Below, one piece after another: positions 25,960 to 39,357 of a stretch of DNA of 55,028 nt. This stretch comes from Nephromyces sp. MM_2019 (taxonomy: Eukaryota > Apicomplexa > Aconoidasida > Nephromycida), in contig JADHZB010002061.1 in the NCBI GenBank assembly GCA_015657535.1, forward strand, positions 1-55,028. The letters are read 5' to 3'. The position numbers and the translations under genes are program-made. Position 1 is the stretch's first letter. Each line of letters begins with the position of its first letter. Under the pieces are notes generated by a model that worked only from the letters and a program-made list of their open reading frames with translations, was not told where the DNA came from and did no database searches.

Positions 25960-27623
25960 TTAGTCAGCTAGAAATCGTGAGATAGATGGTAGAGGGGCTC
26001 TCTTTTTATCATTCAAATCGAATCTCAAGGGTGAAAAACGATTCCCAAATTTTACATCCTGTGTTTTGGAAATATGTTTAAACATTAGCAAATTCTTAAA
26101 TATAATTCTTGTTAGAAATGTGTGTAGGAATATTTCTATACTCAAATTAAAATATGCACTAGATTATATATTCTGTTTACCTGTTCCTGAAGGATTGGCT
26201 TGGAATCATTTTGCTTCTTTGGCCTGAACAAATAAAAAGTTCATAAACGTCAAATATTTATGTATTGTGTAGATAATTAACTCTTTATTATGGAAACTAG
26301 AAAATTGTTAGTATAGAATCTCATTTATTTTTGGTGGACTAAAAAGTGGGTTATAAAGTTAATTAATTATTACTCTTTCGATTTGGACGTTATAGGATGA
26401 AATTTGTTGTCAGCTTGTGGAGTTGGAGGATATGAAGCTACAGGAGTGTTATATGGTGTACGTGTGCTATCATAGTCTTCAAACTCTGATTTAAAATTTA
26501 TTAATTCATCTGCAGCATTTCGCTTTGACTGTATAATTTGATTTCTAAGATTATGTGTGTATAATGAATTAACAAATGGATAATAATTGGAAGTGTTTTT
26601 CAAATGTCGAGGAAGTATAGGGGTAGATGAGAATCGTTGAATTTCATTGAAAGTCAATTCTTGTGATGAACTTTCCATTTCATGGATTGGAAATTCATTC
26701 TGGCTCTTGTTAGGCTTCAATTTGACTGAGGAAATACAAACAATTCAATTATTTCTCAATTATGGTTATGTTCCCTAATGGAATGATTATTCTCATATTC
26801 CAATTTGATTAAAGATTGAAAATGATTAATGGAGGTATAGGATCTATAAGCGCTTGTGCGTGTAAAAGCTAAATTAATGTTTTCCTTTATTATGAGCGTT
26901 GTGCCTAATGGGTAATAATTATTCCAAACTAGTCGATTATATAGCTGAATAGTTTGTTTCAATGCATTTTTTAGTAATCTACCTTTTGAGGGATCTCCAT
27001 CGATGGTGTCCAAGAATCCATCCCCAACTGTGAAACATAATAATAATTGATGAAATAAATGATCAATAAGGGTCAAAATACAAAGTATTACTAATTCATC
27101 CTCGAAAAGTTATATCAAGCTAAAGATAAAATTTCTGCTCAGTAGCTTAAAAATATTATATAGAAGGTTGAGGCAGGCCATAATGCTTAAGTGGAAAATA
27201 TCTCAAGAATATTCGAGATAGTTTTGTGTATCAACATCCCTACTCACAGTATCAAAATATCAGTTTTTAGGAGATAGTTCATTAGGCACTGTGATACAGC
27301 GCTTGCAAACGAGATATTAATCATGCAGATGTGATTGTTTTATCAACATGAAAGACTGGGTCATTGTTGAAGTATTTACTTACTACAGGTTTTAACAAAA
27401 AATTGTAAGAAGTCTTGATTCAGTTCAAGGGGTCCTTTAGTGTCTTTCATTGTTGATCGGATCTAAAATATTTTAAAGGAAATTTAATTAATTATATTAA
27501 TGAATGAAAAATTAAAAAATTCATCATACCTTTGTAGGTTCTAAAGACTAAGTCTGAAGAAACAATGTTGCCGGTAATACTTGTATGATCGAATGAAAGT
27601 TGGTTTTGTAAAAGGGAAAACAT
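25960..27623 (-). CDS. unrecognised spliced gene, about 230 aa, mostly disordered
   Basis: Model: exons 27623-27549, 27462-27384, 27027-26983, 26725-26374, 26223-26181, 26058-25960, with phases fitting at each junction. The start is ATG at 27623 and the stop TAG. The N-terminal 65 residues look foldable (TKGPLELNQDFLQFF, GDGFLDTIDGDPSK). The rest is hydrophilic, rich in Ser, Pro, Asn and charged residues, with TP-type sites (TRTPYNTP, YPPTPQ) that could be phosphorylated. The donor at 26982 is a choice: exon 3 could instead read on for about 75 codons before a TGA. The gene begins about 300 bp from a divergent plus-strand gene, suggesting a shared promoter region. No family recognised. Confidence 0.6.
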
Positions 27624-27923
27624 TACTATAATAATATAATCATTTTAATATCAAACCCTATTCTTAAAGTATAAACTATTGAGTTTGTGTTTATAATTTA
27701 TTTGTTTTTATTTTAACATTTAGCTTGCTTGATATTCATATTCTGTGTCATAAAAGTGTAAAACTCAGATATCTTACTTTTTATTAGATTTAAGTTGTTT
27801 TTATATTCAAGTATAATTTTATAAAGAAATTAGTTTGTCATTTATAAATAACTTATTTGTTGTTGAGATGGAATAAAAAGTGTGTTATCTTCATGTAAAT
27901 TTTTGATAAAAAGTATACTATTT

Positions 27924-28347
27924 ATGTTTTTGAAATCAAAACTATTTTCGCTAAACAGAAGTAAGATACATTGTTTATGTGGTCCTTAGAATATATAAAA
28001 TTTATAATTCTTTGAAAATCTTTTTTTATCATTCGTTACATAAAATCATATAGTATTTGTGCATATAAGCAAAACTTTAATTCAAAATCAGGTAAAAATT
28101 GGTATAGATAGCTACAAAAGTAAGCAAAGTGTGCACTTTTACATTTTTAGCTAGCTATATAAGGGAAATTGAAGATACATTAGAAAATTTCCCAATATAT
28201 ATATCCAACTCGACTTTTTTAAAAGCTAAAAAAAAAGAACAGTTGGCCCTATTTCACATATTAAAGCATAAATTCAAAAGCCTTGTCAGCGTGTCAGATT
28301 TTAATAATATTTACCTGCTCGATACCCTGCCTTATAAATTAGTGTAA
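27924..28347 (+). CDS. small two-exon gene, about 77 aa, unrecognised
   Basis: Exon 1 is 27924-27960 (ATG, ending before GTAAGA) and exon 2 is 28151-28347 (after a T-rich tag, ending in TAA); the join is in phase. The product begins MFLKSKLFSLNRTSYIREIE, basic and free of acidic residues in its first 17 positions, which suggests a mitochondrial presequence. The remainder is a Lys-rich helical segment (KAKKKEQLALFHILKHKFK) and a short hydrophobic tail. A small mitochondrial assembly factor would fit, but this is inference. It is divergent from the gene starting at 27623. Confidence 0.45.
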
Positions 28348-29653
28348 AACGCATTTTCAAATGTTTTGATCAAAACAATAGCCAATATGAGAATAGTTAA
28401 TTATATATACAATGATGATTACAATGCGCGATGATCATATATATATTGCTAAGTTGCTTTTTTCATTACAAAAAAAAAAAATAGCTTTATATCTCCCTTT
28501 AATTATATAATTTACTCATCGATTGACATAACTAGAATGACGCTTTTGTCTATTTTGTAAAATTGGGTGATATGAAATTTCTAGAACATAATTTTCAAGT
28601 GTGTAGCAAAAGTGTTGCGACACTTACACCTATTTTGTGCGCGTATTATATAAATCTTTAGAATAAATTTGTTTTATGAGTTTGATATAAGTGTTGAAAC
28701 ACTTTTAACGAGTTTACAATTGTGTGCAATGTGAATGATTGCTATTCCAATTAATAAATATATATATACAAACTCATTTAGGCAAATTATAATTATTTTA
28801 ACTACATGTAAATTTCAAATCCACTTACATAAAAGGCACATAAATATATTAATTTAGTCAATTTGAAATCGAAGAGTGCTTTTATTTCGAAATAAACTAA
28901 TTAATATAAATATATATATCTTTGTAATTGTGTATTTTGAATAAGCTTTCAGAGTTGATACATATATATTATATATATATATATATGTATTCAAATGTCT
29001 AAAAATATAACACGTCACATATAGGACATTAATATAACATCAATTTCCTTTTGTTTTATATATAGCTTTAGTAAGTTATAAGTCTTGTGACAAATTCTTT
29101 GTTTATAAATTGTATTATAATATAAAATTAAATATAAAAAATGGAGCATTAGAAAAATTAATTAATGGAAAAGACATAATTATATATGGGATTATGCATT
29201 ACCAATTTGACTGAGCGCAAGTTATAAGTATAATTAAATAATACATAAAAAAAAGTTAGATGGATTGTACTTGTCTAATTCCTACAGTTTGCACACTAAA
29301 TTATATACTTAAGTAACACAAAGTCTAAGGAAATTATAGATGTTTCAAGACAAAGTAGTAATAAAACACTGAAAATTATGTCTTCGATATAAACTCTATT
29401 AATCCCAAATCTATACTTATCATCTCCTGCTGAAGTATTTTTTAATTGATTGATTCCTATTAGTTTAATAATTAAAGCAAGATTCACAAATTATATTTTA
29501 GTTTGAAATACTACTAAAAAAGTTTGAAAACCTTTTTACTGAAACATAAACTACAAATTAAAAATAACTTATTATTTTTATTCTTTTATAACTATTGTTT
29601 TTATTATAATTAAATTTATAATTAAATCTCATAATTTATCGTACTTAAGCAAG
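28348..29653. other. intergenic spacer, no gene seen
   Basis: Very AT-rich sequence with short TA runs. No conserved frame or RNA gene recognised; it probably holds the promoter of the gene starting at 29654. Confidence 0.55.
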
Positions 29654-31883
29654 ATGGAAAATGACCAGGGAATCGTTATAGGACAGAATGAGGTATTAGC
29701 ATCTACTAGCCAAGTAGATACTTACCTCATTGGAACAGTAATGAAATTCTTATGAAAATTTGATAGTGCATTCAATAAATCTACCGATTTGACCATTGTC
29801 CAATTAATTAAATATTTGTTTACAAATTTGCATCACTACTTTCAGCCATTTTATAGTATTAACAGATGTACATACCTTGTTGAGTTATAAAACAATATTT
29901 TTCCTTATTATACAAACATCTTCAATGCACACAACTCCACAGATCTTCATTGTATTAGATTATAGATATGCTTGACATGTTATTAGAGTATAATTTAGAG
30001 TATTACATTTATTGGATATAATTGCACCTAATATAATTGCACATTACATCTAATTTGTGTAACCTTTTGAATAATTAAATAAGATTTAGAGTGCATATAT
30101 ATAATTAAACATTAGTAATAGTTAATGTACTTTTTATGCTGCATGTTGCAAGAAAGTAACAATCAAATAAAGAATATATATGTTTTGGGTATGTGACATA
30201 ACTTGAATCATAGTATCCAATTAAAGATGCTTATTGATTATTATTTTCAAAAGTTGATTATATATATATACATATATATATAATAATAAATCCTTATAAC
30301 ACTGCTGTAAATTCATAAAAATTCCTAATTACAAAATTATATTACAAAATATCTTTCAGAAAACAAGAAAAATTTATAAGGGATTGAAGATATCTGCTTA
30401 TGTCTTCGGGACTATAATTTTTTTATCTGCACTTGTTGGAGCTAATTTGTTTTTGTATTGTAAGGATTATCGTTTTACAATATAAGAATCATTCTATCAA
30501 TAAACTTATTTGAATTTTCAGCTAAACACACCAGGGAAATGGAAACGACTATTAAACATATACTTTCAAATAGCCAATGGGATAATCCAAATAGAGATAT
30601 TGGTGAATTAGATAACAGTTCAGCCTCGAAGAGGGAAGAAAGCCGAGAGCTAAGTGATTTCAACCTTCCATTATTGTTCTTTCACTATATGCCGATCGAG
30701 ATGGTCAAGGAGATCCCTTCAATTATATTAAAGGTTTGAAAAATTAACGATCAATAGCTAAAGTCCAACTTATAAAAACTAATTTTATACCCCTAGGGAT
30801 CGGATAATAAATATGAGTACGCAAAAATTAATTGGGTGAGTAAAGACTCGGAGGAAACAGCACTTTATCTGAGCAACTCAAAGCGATTATCAATAACAAA
30901 TGGTAAGAATCTAATACTAGCTGCGTTTCACGATTTTAATGGAGTCTTGAATCGGAAATTTGTTTCATTTAGCTAAAAGAACTTTATTATAACCTATTGG
31001 TTGATGCTTATGTGTCTAGGATTAGATTAAGAAACATGGGTTATTGTATCTTCCACATTCTTGAGATAATTCTTAACAAAGCTTAATATTATTAAGATTT
31101 AAAAGTCTAAATGTAAAAGATTATTTGTTAATAATTTTTCCAAATTCAGAGAGAGCATGGCTTCTTAATGAAAGGGGTGGAATCCAGGTTGTGTGGGAAT
31201 TTGGTGTGGATTATGTGGAATTTTTAGAAGAAATAAAAAATGAATTCGGATTAGAAGAGCAAGAATTGCTGCTTCAATATCTATCCGAGCCCATGGGGGA
31301 ATATGAAATCGGGAATGTAACCATGCCATATGATGATATAAAAGTATCCTTGCCATATGAAAAATCAATGATCACCATGCCAATTCAAGGTCCACTAATA
31401 CCAATAAAGAAAGGCTATTCACCTCAAGGAATACCTCTTGTAATGCCTCGAGTACCAGAACATTACTCCAATTTCTTGGGCATTCCACCACAAGTTCCTA
31501 AAATAGAAAAATACCAGGTGGCAACCCCACTTGTTTCAAATGACCATGAAATCAAGAGTGGTGCTCCTTCTACACGTTTTTTGAAAGAAGAAAAAATGAC
31601 TGCTAAAGAAAGATCATGGGATAAGAAGATGGCATTTTTTGCTAAAGTATCTCAGAAATTCATTAAAAAGGCAGCCGAATCTGGTACAGGCGTTGGTAAG
31701 TAAAATCTATGTTAAGTACCTAGAAATATGTGATAGTTGTAAACAATTTTGATTTGCTTTAATTAGGATAACTTAAATTTTTCCTTGTTCTTATTAAAAT
31801 CTTTTGTCATTTCTATAGTATCTTTCTCAAACCCACACATGCAAGATGTAATTAGAGCGGTTATTGAAGCGCAAAGTTTTTAA
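29654..31883 (+). CDS. single-pass membrane protein of unknown family, 355 aa, 6 exons
   Basis: Exons: 29654-29692, 30360-30459, 30522-30733, 30797-30902, 31150-31695, 31819-31883. All phases agree and the stop is TAA. A short N-terminus with basic residues (KTRKIYKGLK) precedes one hydrophobic segment at about residues 24-45 (AYVFGTIIFLSALVGANLFL). A soluble domain of about 300 residues follows: an acidic linker, a folded-looking part (ERAWLLNERGGIQVVWEFG, VDYVEFLEEIKNEFGLEEQE), a Pro/Met-rich stretch (GPLIPIKKGYSPQGIPLVMP) and a basic C-terminal helix (WDKKMAFFAKVSQKFIKKA). This could be an inner mitochondrial or ER membrane protein with its bulk on one side. No family recognised. The gene converges on its right neighbour, with about 380 bp between the stops. 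Confidence 0.75.
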
Positions 31884-32261
31884 TTAGCCGTCAGTTCTTG
31901 GAGACTTTCGTGCCCTAGTTGAATTGATTATTTAATTAAAATGATTGATATTCTTTAAATTGTTTTGATATTCTAAAGCAATTTTATAATTTATTTTATA
32001 ATTTAGATTTTTCACTGAACATATCAACAATTTAGATACAAAACTTGTTTAAAAAGCATGCTGGTATGCTTAGAGTAAAAAATTATGTTTGGTTTTACCT
32101 TACCATAAGTGATGGGTGGGCATCTTTCATCAGGTAGGTATTAGGATGACATTATGCTTCGGTTCACAAATGAATGATTTCAAGAGAGTAGGATAAGTTC
32201 ATATTTTGATTCGATAGATAGTTCTCTCCATAATTTAGGATGAGCTAAGATCGATTTCGCA

Positions 32262-34941
32262 CTAGGGTAGACTTGTAGATGATGTAGAATTATCTACTTC
32301 AAGAAAAACTTTCATAGTTTTTTCAAATTTATCTGGATTTTGTAAAGCAGTTAAAAGAGGGTTGGCAAAGAATCGTATTTCTGCATTAACTGAAACATCA
32401 GGAGTGCCCATGTGGAGCCTAGGCCCAAGTGTAAGTTCTCGATGTTTCTTGTGCGTAAAACCTAAACGTTTATAATTTTTATTTATTGGGTGTCAGTCAA
32501 TTTAAAGTAATAGACAAATATATAATCATAGACTTAACATCTAAGAAAAACCTACTCACACATTACTCAATAATCTTCGACCAAATATAAATATAAACAT
32601 AAACTAATATTCACATACCCATATATAAATCATAGGGATCTTTTTGATTCATGTTCATGTCAGTGAATTTCAAAGCTTCATAACCATTCATACTTGGTTC
32701 TATTTTCCATTCGGAAAACATCTCCGCTAGAGTTTCCATATCTGGTACTTCATCCTTCACTGGGAGTTCACATATGCTAAATATGAATAAAAATAATAAA
32801 AATGAATTTCTATCATGATTAAAGGGATAATATCTTACCTTCTTGGTATTTGTATACATAAGATTGCAAATATTGCTTCACAGATATTGTATGGCAGATT
32901 ATCTGTGCTTATAATATCCATCTTCTGTGAGATATCTTCATAGCACCAAATCCTTATACCTAGATTAGGAATAAATTATGAAATATGCGTAAGCGATATT
33001 CAATGAAAGTTAAGAGTGACTAAACAGATCTATTTTGTAAAATTCAATTATAATACTCAAATATAGTCTATGTAGTGGACCTCCCAAACGTTTGCATTAG
33101 AATAATCGGCATTTATTTCCGTTTACAAGGCTTATGTACTATTATAGCTCGATCTTTGGTCTTACCTGATTGAACAAATGTTTCCGTAACGAATTTAAAT
33201 AGTTTCCCAATCTTATAATTTGCAATTCTATTCACAGAATTACTATGATATAAATATTCATCATGAGCTGTTTGATAATGTCTTCTCCAGGCTCGTGTAG
33301 CCAACATTTGTAACAGGCGTGTGAATATCAATTGACGAGCTCTGGTTATCAATATGAAAAATTACAGAGAACAATTCATAGTAAACAAATGGTGAAATTT
33401 ATTGAGGGTTGTTAATAGTAGGTGAGTATAGGAATTTATTTAGTTTCGTGTGGTGCTATGTGTACGAAGCTTCTCTGTAGTAGAAAGATGGAATAAGTAA
33501 AATTATTTTGTGTTGTCTAGGCAAATTTGTGAAAATCATTTAGTGTTAAATCTAGAATGTGTTATCGTTTAATATATAACTTTAGTCAGGATTTATATAT
33601 GTATAAGATATCAGATATAAATTTTGAAATCTGTACATAAATATCATATATATATTTATGTCATCATGGGCTCGAATTCTAATTTACCTATTGAATCGAG
33701 GTAGTTGTCTAAATAATGACCACTTTATAAGTTCTTTGGCGTGTAGGTTTTCATCTGAAAATAAATATAATAATCGCTGCCGAATGCTGCACAATGAACC
33801 AGCAAGTAAAAGTGATTCAAGTATTGGATCAGCTCTTTTATATTGTGTATAAACTGATTCAGATTGTTTTATGAGGTTATCCGTTTCTCGGTCTAAATCT
33901 TTATGGAATTCTTTGGATAATTTATTGAGATCATTTTCATCAATAAGGATTTCCCTCTTCCACTTCAATGGGTCTATATGGATTGTGAATTATTGAATCT
34001 TAAGTGTTTACGTATGTGTGTCGAAAAAATTAATATTTGCATTCAGAATTTATATATTTGGATTATTCAAGTCTCTTCATATTGATATGGGAAAATAATT
34101 TTAACTTTTTTATGAAAAAATTACAATAACAAGTATAATCTTACATATAAAAATAATGTACACATTGCACGCACTCAGCTAAGTATTCAAAATTCTTGTT
34201 GCCAAACTTAATTAATGCTAGAGATATGTATACATAATGTGGACCCAAAATAAATCAAAACTACATGCACGTAACTAAATCAAGTCTTAAGATATACATC
34301 ATCATATACGGAAAATGTGCACCCAAAATAAGTCAGCTCTAAACACACAAATCATCACACAAATGTTTACCCGAATTGAATTCTGTCATTCTGGGTGGAG
34401 TAATAGGTGGTGAAACAACAGCTTCCTTGATGTAAGTAGCTCTATCACGCCCACATTCAATAATAAAATTGGTTAGCTTCTTAGTTAATTTCCTAAGAAA
34501 CGTAAGTGTGCTTGAAGAGTTTTCAATAAGCTGTGACTGGTGTTCGATGTCATCATAGGCCATAGTTAATTCACCAATAATTGCCTTGAGTATATTAGCA
34601 GATAACGAAATGGGTAATTCACATATATAACCTTCTAGCAATTCTTCTATCCTCAGCAGATTCATTACATGTGATAAATTTACATCATCTAATATACAAG
34701 CTTGTATAGCAGTCTTAATAAAATTAGAATTGTAAAATTGTTCATTTGGTGACCACTCTCTTATAGATTGTATTAGATTGAGATTTCCACGATGATAATA
34801 AAAAGAAAATGATGTGTCGCTGTTACAAGCTAAATGTATATCCAATGAACTTTTGAGGTATTTCTTTTCCTTTGCTATATCCAACTCATTCGATATATCG
34901 ATGATACATCTTTCAATTTCTGTACGAAAGAGCCAAGCCAT
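32262..34941 (-). CDS. unrecognised helical protein, 495 aa, 6 exons
   Basis: Exons: 34941-34371, 33973-33688, 33341-33166, 32959-32839, 32776-32619, 32437-32262. Every junction keeps phase; ATG start and TAG stop. The predicted protein is almost entirely amphipathic helix with no signal peptide, membrane segment or obvious repeat. Stretches such as SANILKAIIGELTMAYDDIE, RQLIFTRLLQMLATRAWRRH and LPYNICEAIFAILCIQIPR suggest an alpha-solenoid or scaffold subunit. A TP-rich linker (VVSPPITPPRM) lies near residue 180. The regular splicing and even coding density argue for a real conserved gene. Profile searches would decide the family. Confidence 0.75.
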
Positions 34942-37056
34942 TGTAGTAGGTTGGCCTTATTTAATGGGTGAGATTCTTTAAGGATGTTGTGATTGTGTGA
35001 GTAGGATTATATTATATGTTTAGGATGAGAATACTTTTATAGGGTAAAAAAGTGTTGGAGCATATATAGGGTTTTTGTTCGCTTGTTTAATAAGAGTTGA
35101 GGTGGTGAGAGTGTCTGTAGTGTAGGATAATGTGGGTGATACTATTCTGTGGCTAATATTGTGTTTACCAAAATCGTATTAAGGAGTGAGGGAGGTAGGT
35201 TTCAAGGTTCATAAATCAAGTTATGTAATATGTATGGTATATGGTTACATATGTTTGACTAGAACTAATAAATACTACGGTGCGTAGTGCCCATAGAATA
35301 TTCAAATGAGGATGCTTTCTATTTTAGTCTAGTAGTTTTCATTGACAGTGATTAAGGTGGACGTGATGAGTTTGAATAGGTTAGTTGTTTTGGCATGTCA
35401 TGATATATATATATTATATGTTCACTACGAATGCAAAAACTATAACTACTTCAGGAAGATCATAATGAAGGTATGACGATTCATGATTATTTTGCTTAGC
35501 TTTTACGAATTGCACAAGTATTTGACTTCAGCCTAAACCTATTACTATATAAATTTTTAAAAATTTTATTACTATTTCATAAGCACATTTTTCAGTCAAA
35601 ACTATATAAGTTGTTGTAAATAAATGTATATATTAACATTTTAAATTAATGCTGCAAATGTAGTTATAAAACTTGTTGCATAAATATGTATATATATATA
35701 TAAATATATATATATATACAATTGCTATATATATTTATATATATATTTGTATTTTGCTATATATATGTATATAGTTAGCTTGGAAGATGGATAAATGTGG
35801 TTATCTTGTTGAAATTAATTAATATTGTATTAGTGAAATATAAAATATTAGAACGAAGAGTTTAATTAAATTTTTGTTTTTTATTAGGAGTTTACATTGA
35901 ATATACATATATATATATATATATTATATATACAATTTGATGAGTTTTAAATTGACTACATGAGTTTCGTGTGTGTAAGCTTAGCTGTTGTAGTTTAGTC
36001 AATTTGCTGGATTTTCTACTTTTAATAAACTGCTTTATGCAATTAAATAAAGATAAATATATATAATTTGATATTCCATTTATTTAGATCATATAGTTTC
36101 GATAAAATTTCAAGTGGTGATTGTCCTATATTTCTACTCCGAGTTTCTTTATAGTAACAAAGCTATGTAAAAGTTTGTAGTATATAAGTTTAGCTAAAAA
36201 AATTTTTTAAATAAGAAAATATTATTTAAAAATTTGACGAAAATGTGAATGAAAAAAGTTGAATTTTAGTGTATTAATTTTAAAGCTAATTTATGAAATA
36301 GAATTTTCCAAAACTCGTCAAAAAAATTTTTAAATCCAATCTCTCAATTTTGCACACCGATAAGGGCATGTGTAAAATGTGTTTACACATTTACAAATAT
36401 ACATTTATGAATTAGTAAATATGTATGTTTATATGTGTTATAACATAGACATTCACATATATAACAATACTAACGTTAGGTTAGCACACGAGTAATAGAG
36501 ATACACACACACACGTGTTAGATAAACTTGTATTACACATTTTTAGGGTGAGATATTTGTAAAATCTTTTTCTTTAATTTAAATAATATTTACATTCATT
36601 CTTAAAAGATGCTACATAAATATATGTATGTTAGTAGTCTTTTAGATATATACTAGAAATAGTCATACAAGAATTTATATGAATAATAATCAAAAACATA
36701 CACACCCACATAATATTATCCGCCCTCATATGTATATAGACGCTCACATATATAACACATACAAACAACTGCATAAGTAAAACTGCATATAAGTACAAAC
36801 GCACTCAAAACTGTGATATATACTCTCACAAAAATCTTATACACTTATACAAAGAGTTATATAACCTTGATATTTTCAGAAGCAGGGTCACAGGTTTATA
36901 ATATTTTGGATTAAATGTGTAATTTTAAACAAATACATTTCAACAATTAGTATGTGTATTCAAAATGTGTAAATCTAAATAAACTTATATTAATAATTAG
37001 AGTGTATGCAAAAATGTGTAAATATAAATAAACACATTAACAACAAGTGTGTATGT
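34942..37056. other. intergenic spacer, no gene seen
   Basis: AT-rich with TA runs (35690-35770, 35900-35935) and short CA/TG tracts. No conserved frame or RNA gene was recognised. Confidence 0.55.
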
Positions 37057-37709
37057 CTACTCTTCACTATCATTGTCTGATTTGCTATCAGAACTCGGCT
37101 CACCGCCAGGGACTAACATTGTTATGTTGTTACCATTGAGTAATATACTAGTTAAGTGTGTGCATTTACGTCCTTCTGGTGTGTAAGTGTACTCATCGAC
37201 ATCATCTAATACCTGTGTGTGTATAATTATATATTTATTTATATGTGTGGTGTATAAGGCATGTATGTGTTAAATTATATGGATATTTGTGTTTTAAGTG
37301 TTATAAATAGAGGTGAGCATTTATTTGGACCTGTGTGTAAATGTGCATATGAATTCATTTTAATAGTTAGGTGTGTGTATGTGTATGTATGAAATTGAAA
37401 TAATGTAGTATCAGGTTAAGAGACAAAAATGAAGAAGTATTTGTGTATTCAAGTACTTAAACTTTTGATGTGTCTTACATGAGATGAGTGTTGCATAATA
37501 AATGAGTATATGATATTTGGTGTATTTTATACATGCACAATCACAGAAATAGATATATAATTACTTACCATATTTACATACTCATCAAATCCCCTTAATG
37601 TCCCTACTAATTCTTTATCACCTTTCATTATAATTAAAATTCGACTGCCAATACATTTATCTACCAACGCTAATGGGAGGTAGCTTGGGCCACTTGCTAT
37701 TGTTGACAT
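37057..37709 (-). CDS. LSM5: U6 snRNA-associated Sm-like protein LSm5, 2 exons
   Basis: LSm5 is a subunit of the LSm2-8 ring on the U6 snRNA 3' end and of the cytoplasmic LSm1-7 ring in mRNA decay. Exon 1 is 37709-37569 and exon 2 is 37212-37057, giving 98 aa and TAG. Sm motif 1 is in exon 1 ([32 protein letters not shown]) and Sm motif 2 in exon 2 ([13 protein letters not shown]), with the LSm5-typical [11 protein letters not shown] between. The acidic tail ([11 protein letters not shown]) is longer than in short family members. The intron sits between the two Sm motifs, and its acceptor CAG is the end of a CA repeat on the sense strand. Confidence 0.97.
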
Positions 37710-39349
37710 ATTTCTAAGTTGAAATGAAATACACACACATATATATATATATACATATTTAGGTTTAAGTATGTTTAAAATGTTAGGAAGTACATACAGA
37801 CATAGATATAGGCTTATTGCATGTATAATATGTGAGGGATTATATACACAGACACACAAACATGCACACATATCTACGTTCATAATGTGTGTAATATGTT
37901 AGGAATTATTCGCATTCATATATATATATATATATGTCATCTATATAGTATTTTATTAGGAGTTGCAAACTCATTCAACTTTCAAGGCAAAAAAGCCAAC
38001 AGACTTTTAATGTGTATATGAATTGATGTCATATACACATTAAATATTTACGCATACATAAATAAATATGTATAAAATGCATTTACACACACCTGTATAT
38101 ATATATAGCTGTTAGAAGTTTAATTTTCAACAATTAAAGGTCGATTGTGTGTAGAAGTTATCTAAAAATTTGTGATTCGATTCATATATTGGTTTGACTT
38201 ATATGTATGGTAACGAATAATGTGTGTAGACTCAGTAAGTTATAAAAATTTGGCCAATATCTTAAGAATGTGTGTATGGGTGTGTGTTTGTGTTTGTGTT
38301 TGTGTTTAGGGTAATGTATTGTGAATGTATGTGTATGTAATTGCTTATATATAACGAGTGTGTGAATCTATACTTATATAATGAGAGTGATTTGAGAGTA
38401 TAGTTATATATAACGAGTGTGTGTGTGTATGATTATAGAGTTTGGTTGTGTATGTATGCTTATCTATAAGCAGTGTATTTATGTATATGAATGTATAATG
38501 TTGTGTATGTGTGCTAGAATTTATGGAGTTTGTGAGCACTCATATATAAGGAGTAAGCGTGTTGTGAGTAATAATGTATAAGGGATGTATGTGTATGTGA
38601 TTATGTATGAGGAGAATAGATAAGTGTATGTGATTATGTATAAGCAAAGTGTGTGCGTGCTTTGAGATATACAAAGTAATACTGTTAATTATGTAGTGAG
38701 TTAAGTGATTTTGATGTTTATTATGCAGGTTTCACATGTCATAAACATATTAAGTGTACATATTTACGAAGGTTTGTGTGTATGTGAATATACATATAGT
38801 ATCATTGTGTGTATATCATACTTATATATAAGCTTATAACCAATTGTCTATGAGCAAATCATGCGTTTACTAAACAATTGTTAAGCTTATATATATATAT
38901 ATGCTTGCGCGTATACGCATGTTTGAGTCTTTATAGGTTTGTGAGTGTGTATGTATATATGATTGTATATGCATATATGTATCAGTTTGTGTATACATAT
39001 ATGTATGTGTTTTTACATGTGTGTATATATGCATATATGTATGTGTTTTTACATGTGTGTATATGCATATATGTATGTGTTTTTACATGTGTGTATATGC
39101 ATATATGTATTTGTTTTTATATTTGTTTTTATATGTTTTTTTATATGTGTTTTTATATGTGTTTTTATATGTGTGTATAAGTGTATATATGTGTCTGAGC
39201 AACATTGTTTGTGAATCAATATTTATATAATTTTGGAGACTTTGGTTGGTTTTAAAAATTTTGAAAATATAAATCATTTTTTAGATATGTAGTCCCAAGT
39301 TTTATATCACAGTTTTAAGCATATATACATATATTTGAAATTATCATAA
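37710..39349. other. TG-rich intergenic spacer
   Basis: TG, TATG and TA microsatellites upstream of LSM5, up to the edge of the bacterial block. No gene seen. It contains the tandem repeat listed separately. Confidence 0.7.
39003..39115. repeat. tandem repeat, about 3 copies of a 33-35 bp unit
   Basis: Direct copies built from GTGTTTTTACATGTGTGTAT followed by ATGCATATATGTAT, then decaying into TTTTTATATGTG units up to 39175. It lies just left of the bacterial block. Confidence 0.85.
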
Positions 39350-39357
39350 TAAAATGC

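Noticed and set aside
39003..39180. CRISPR-like array
   Set aside because: The copies are contiguous with no unique spacers and consist of low-complexity TG/TA sequence in eukaryotic spacer DNA.
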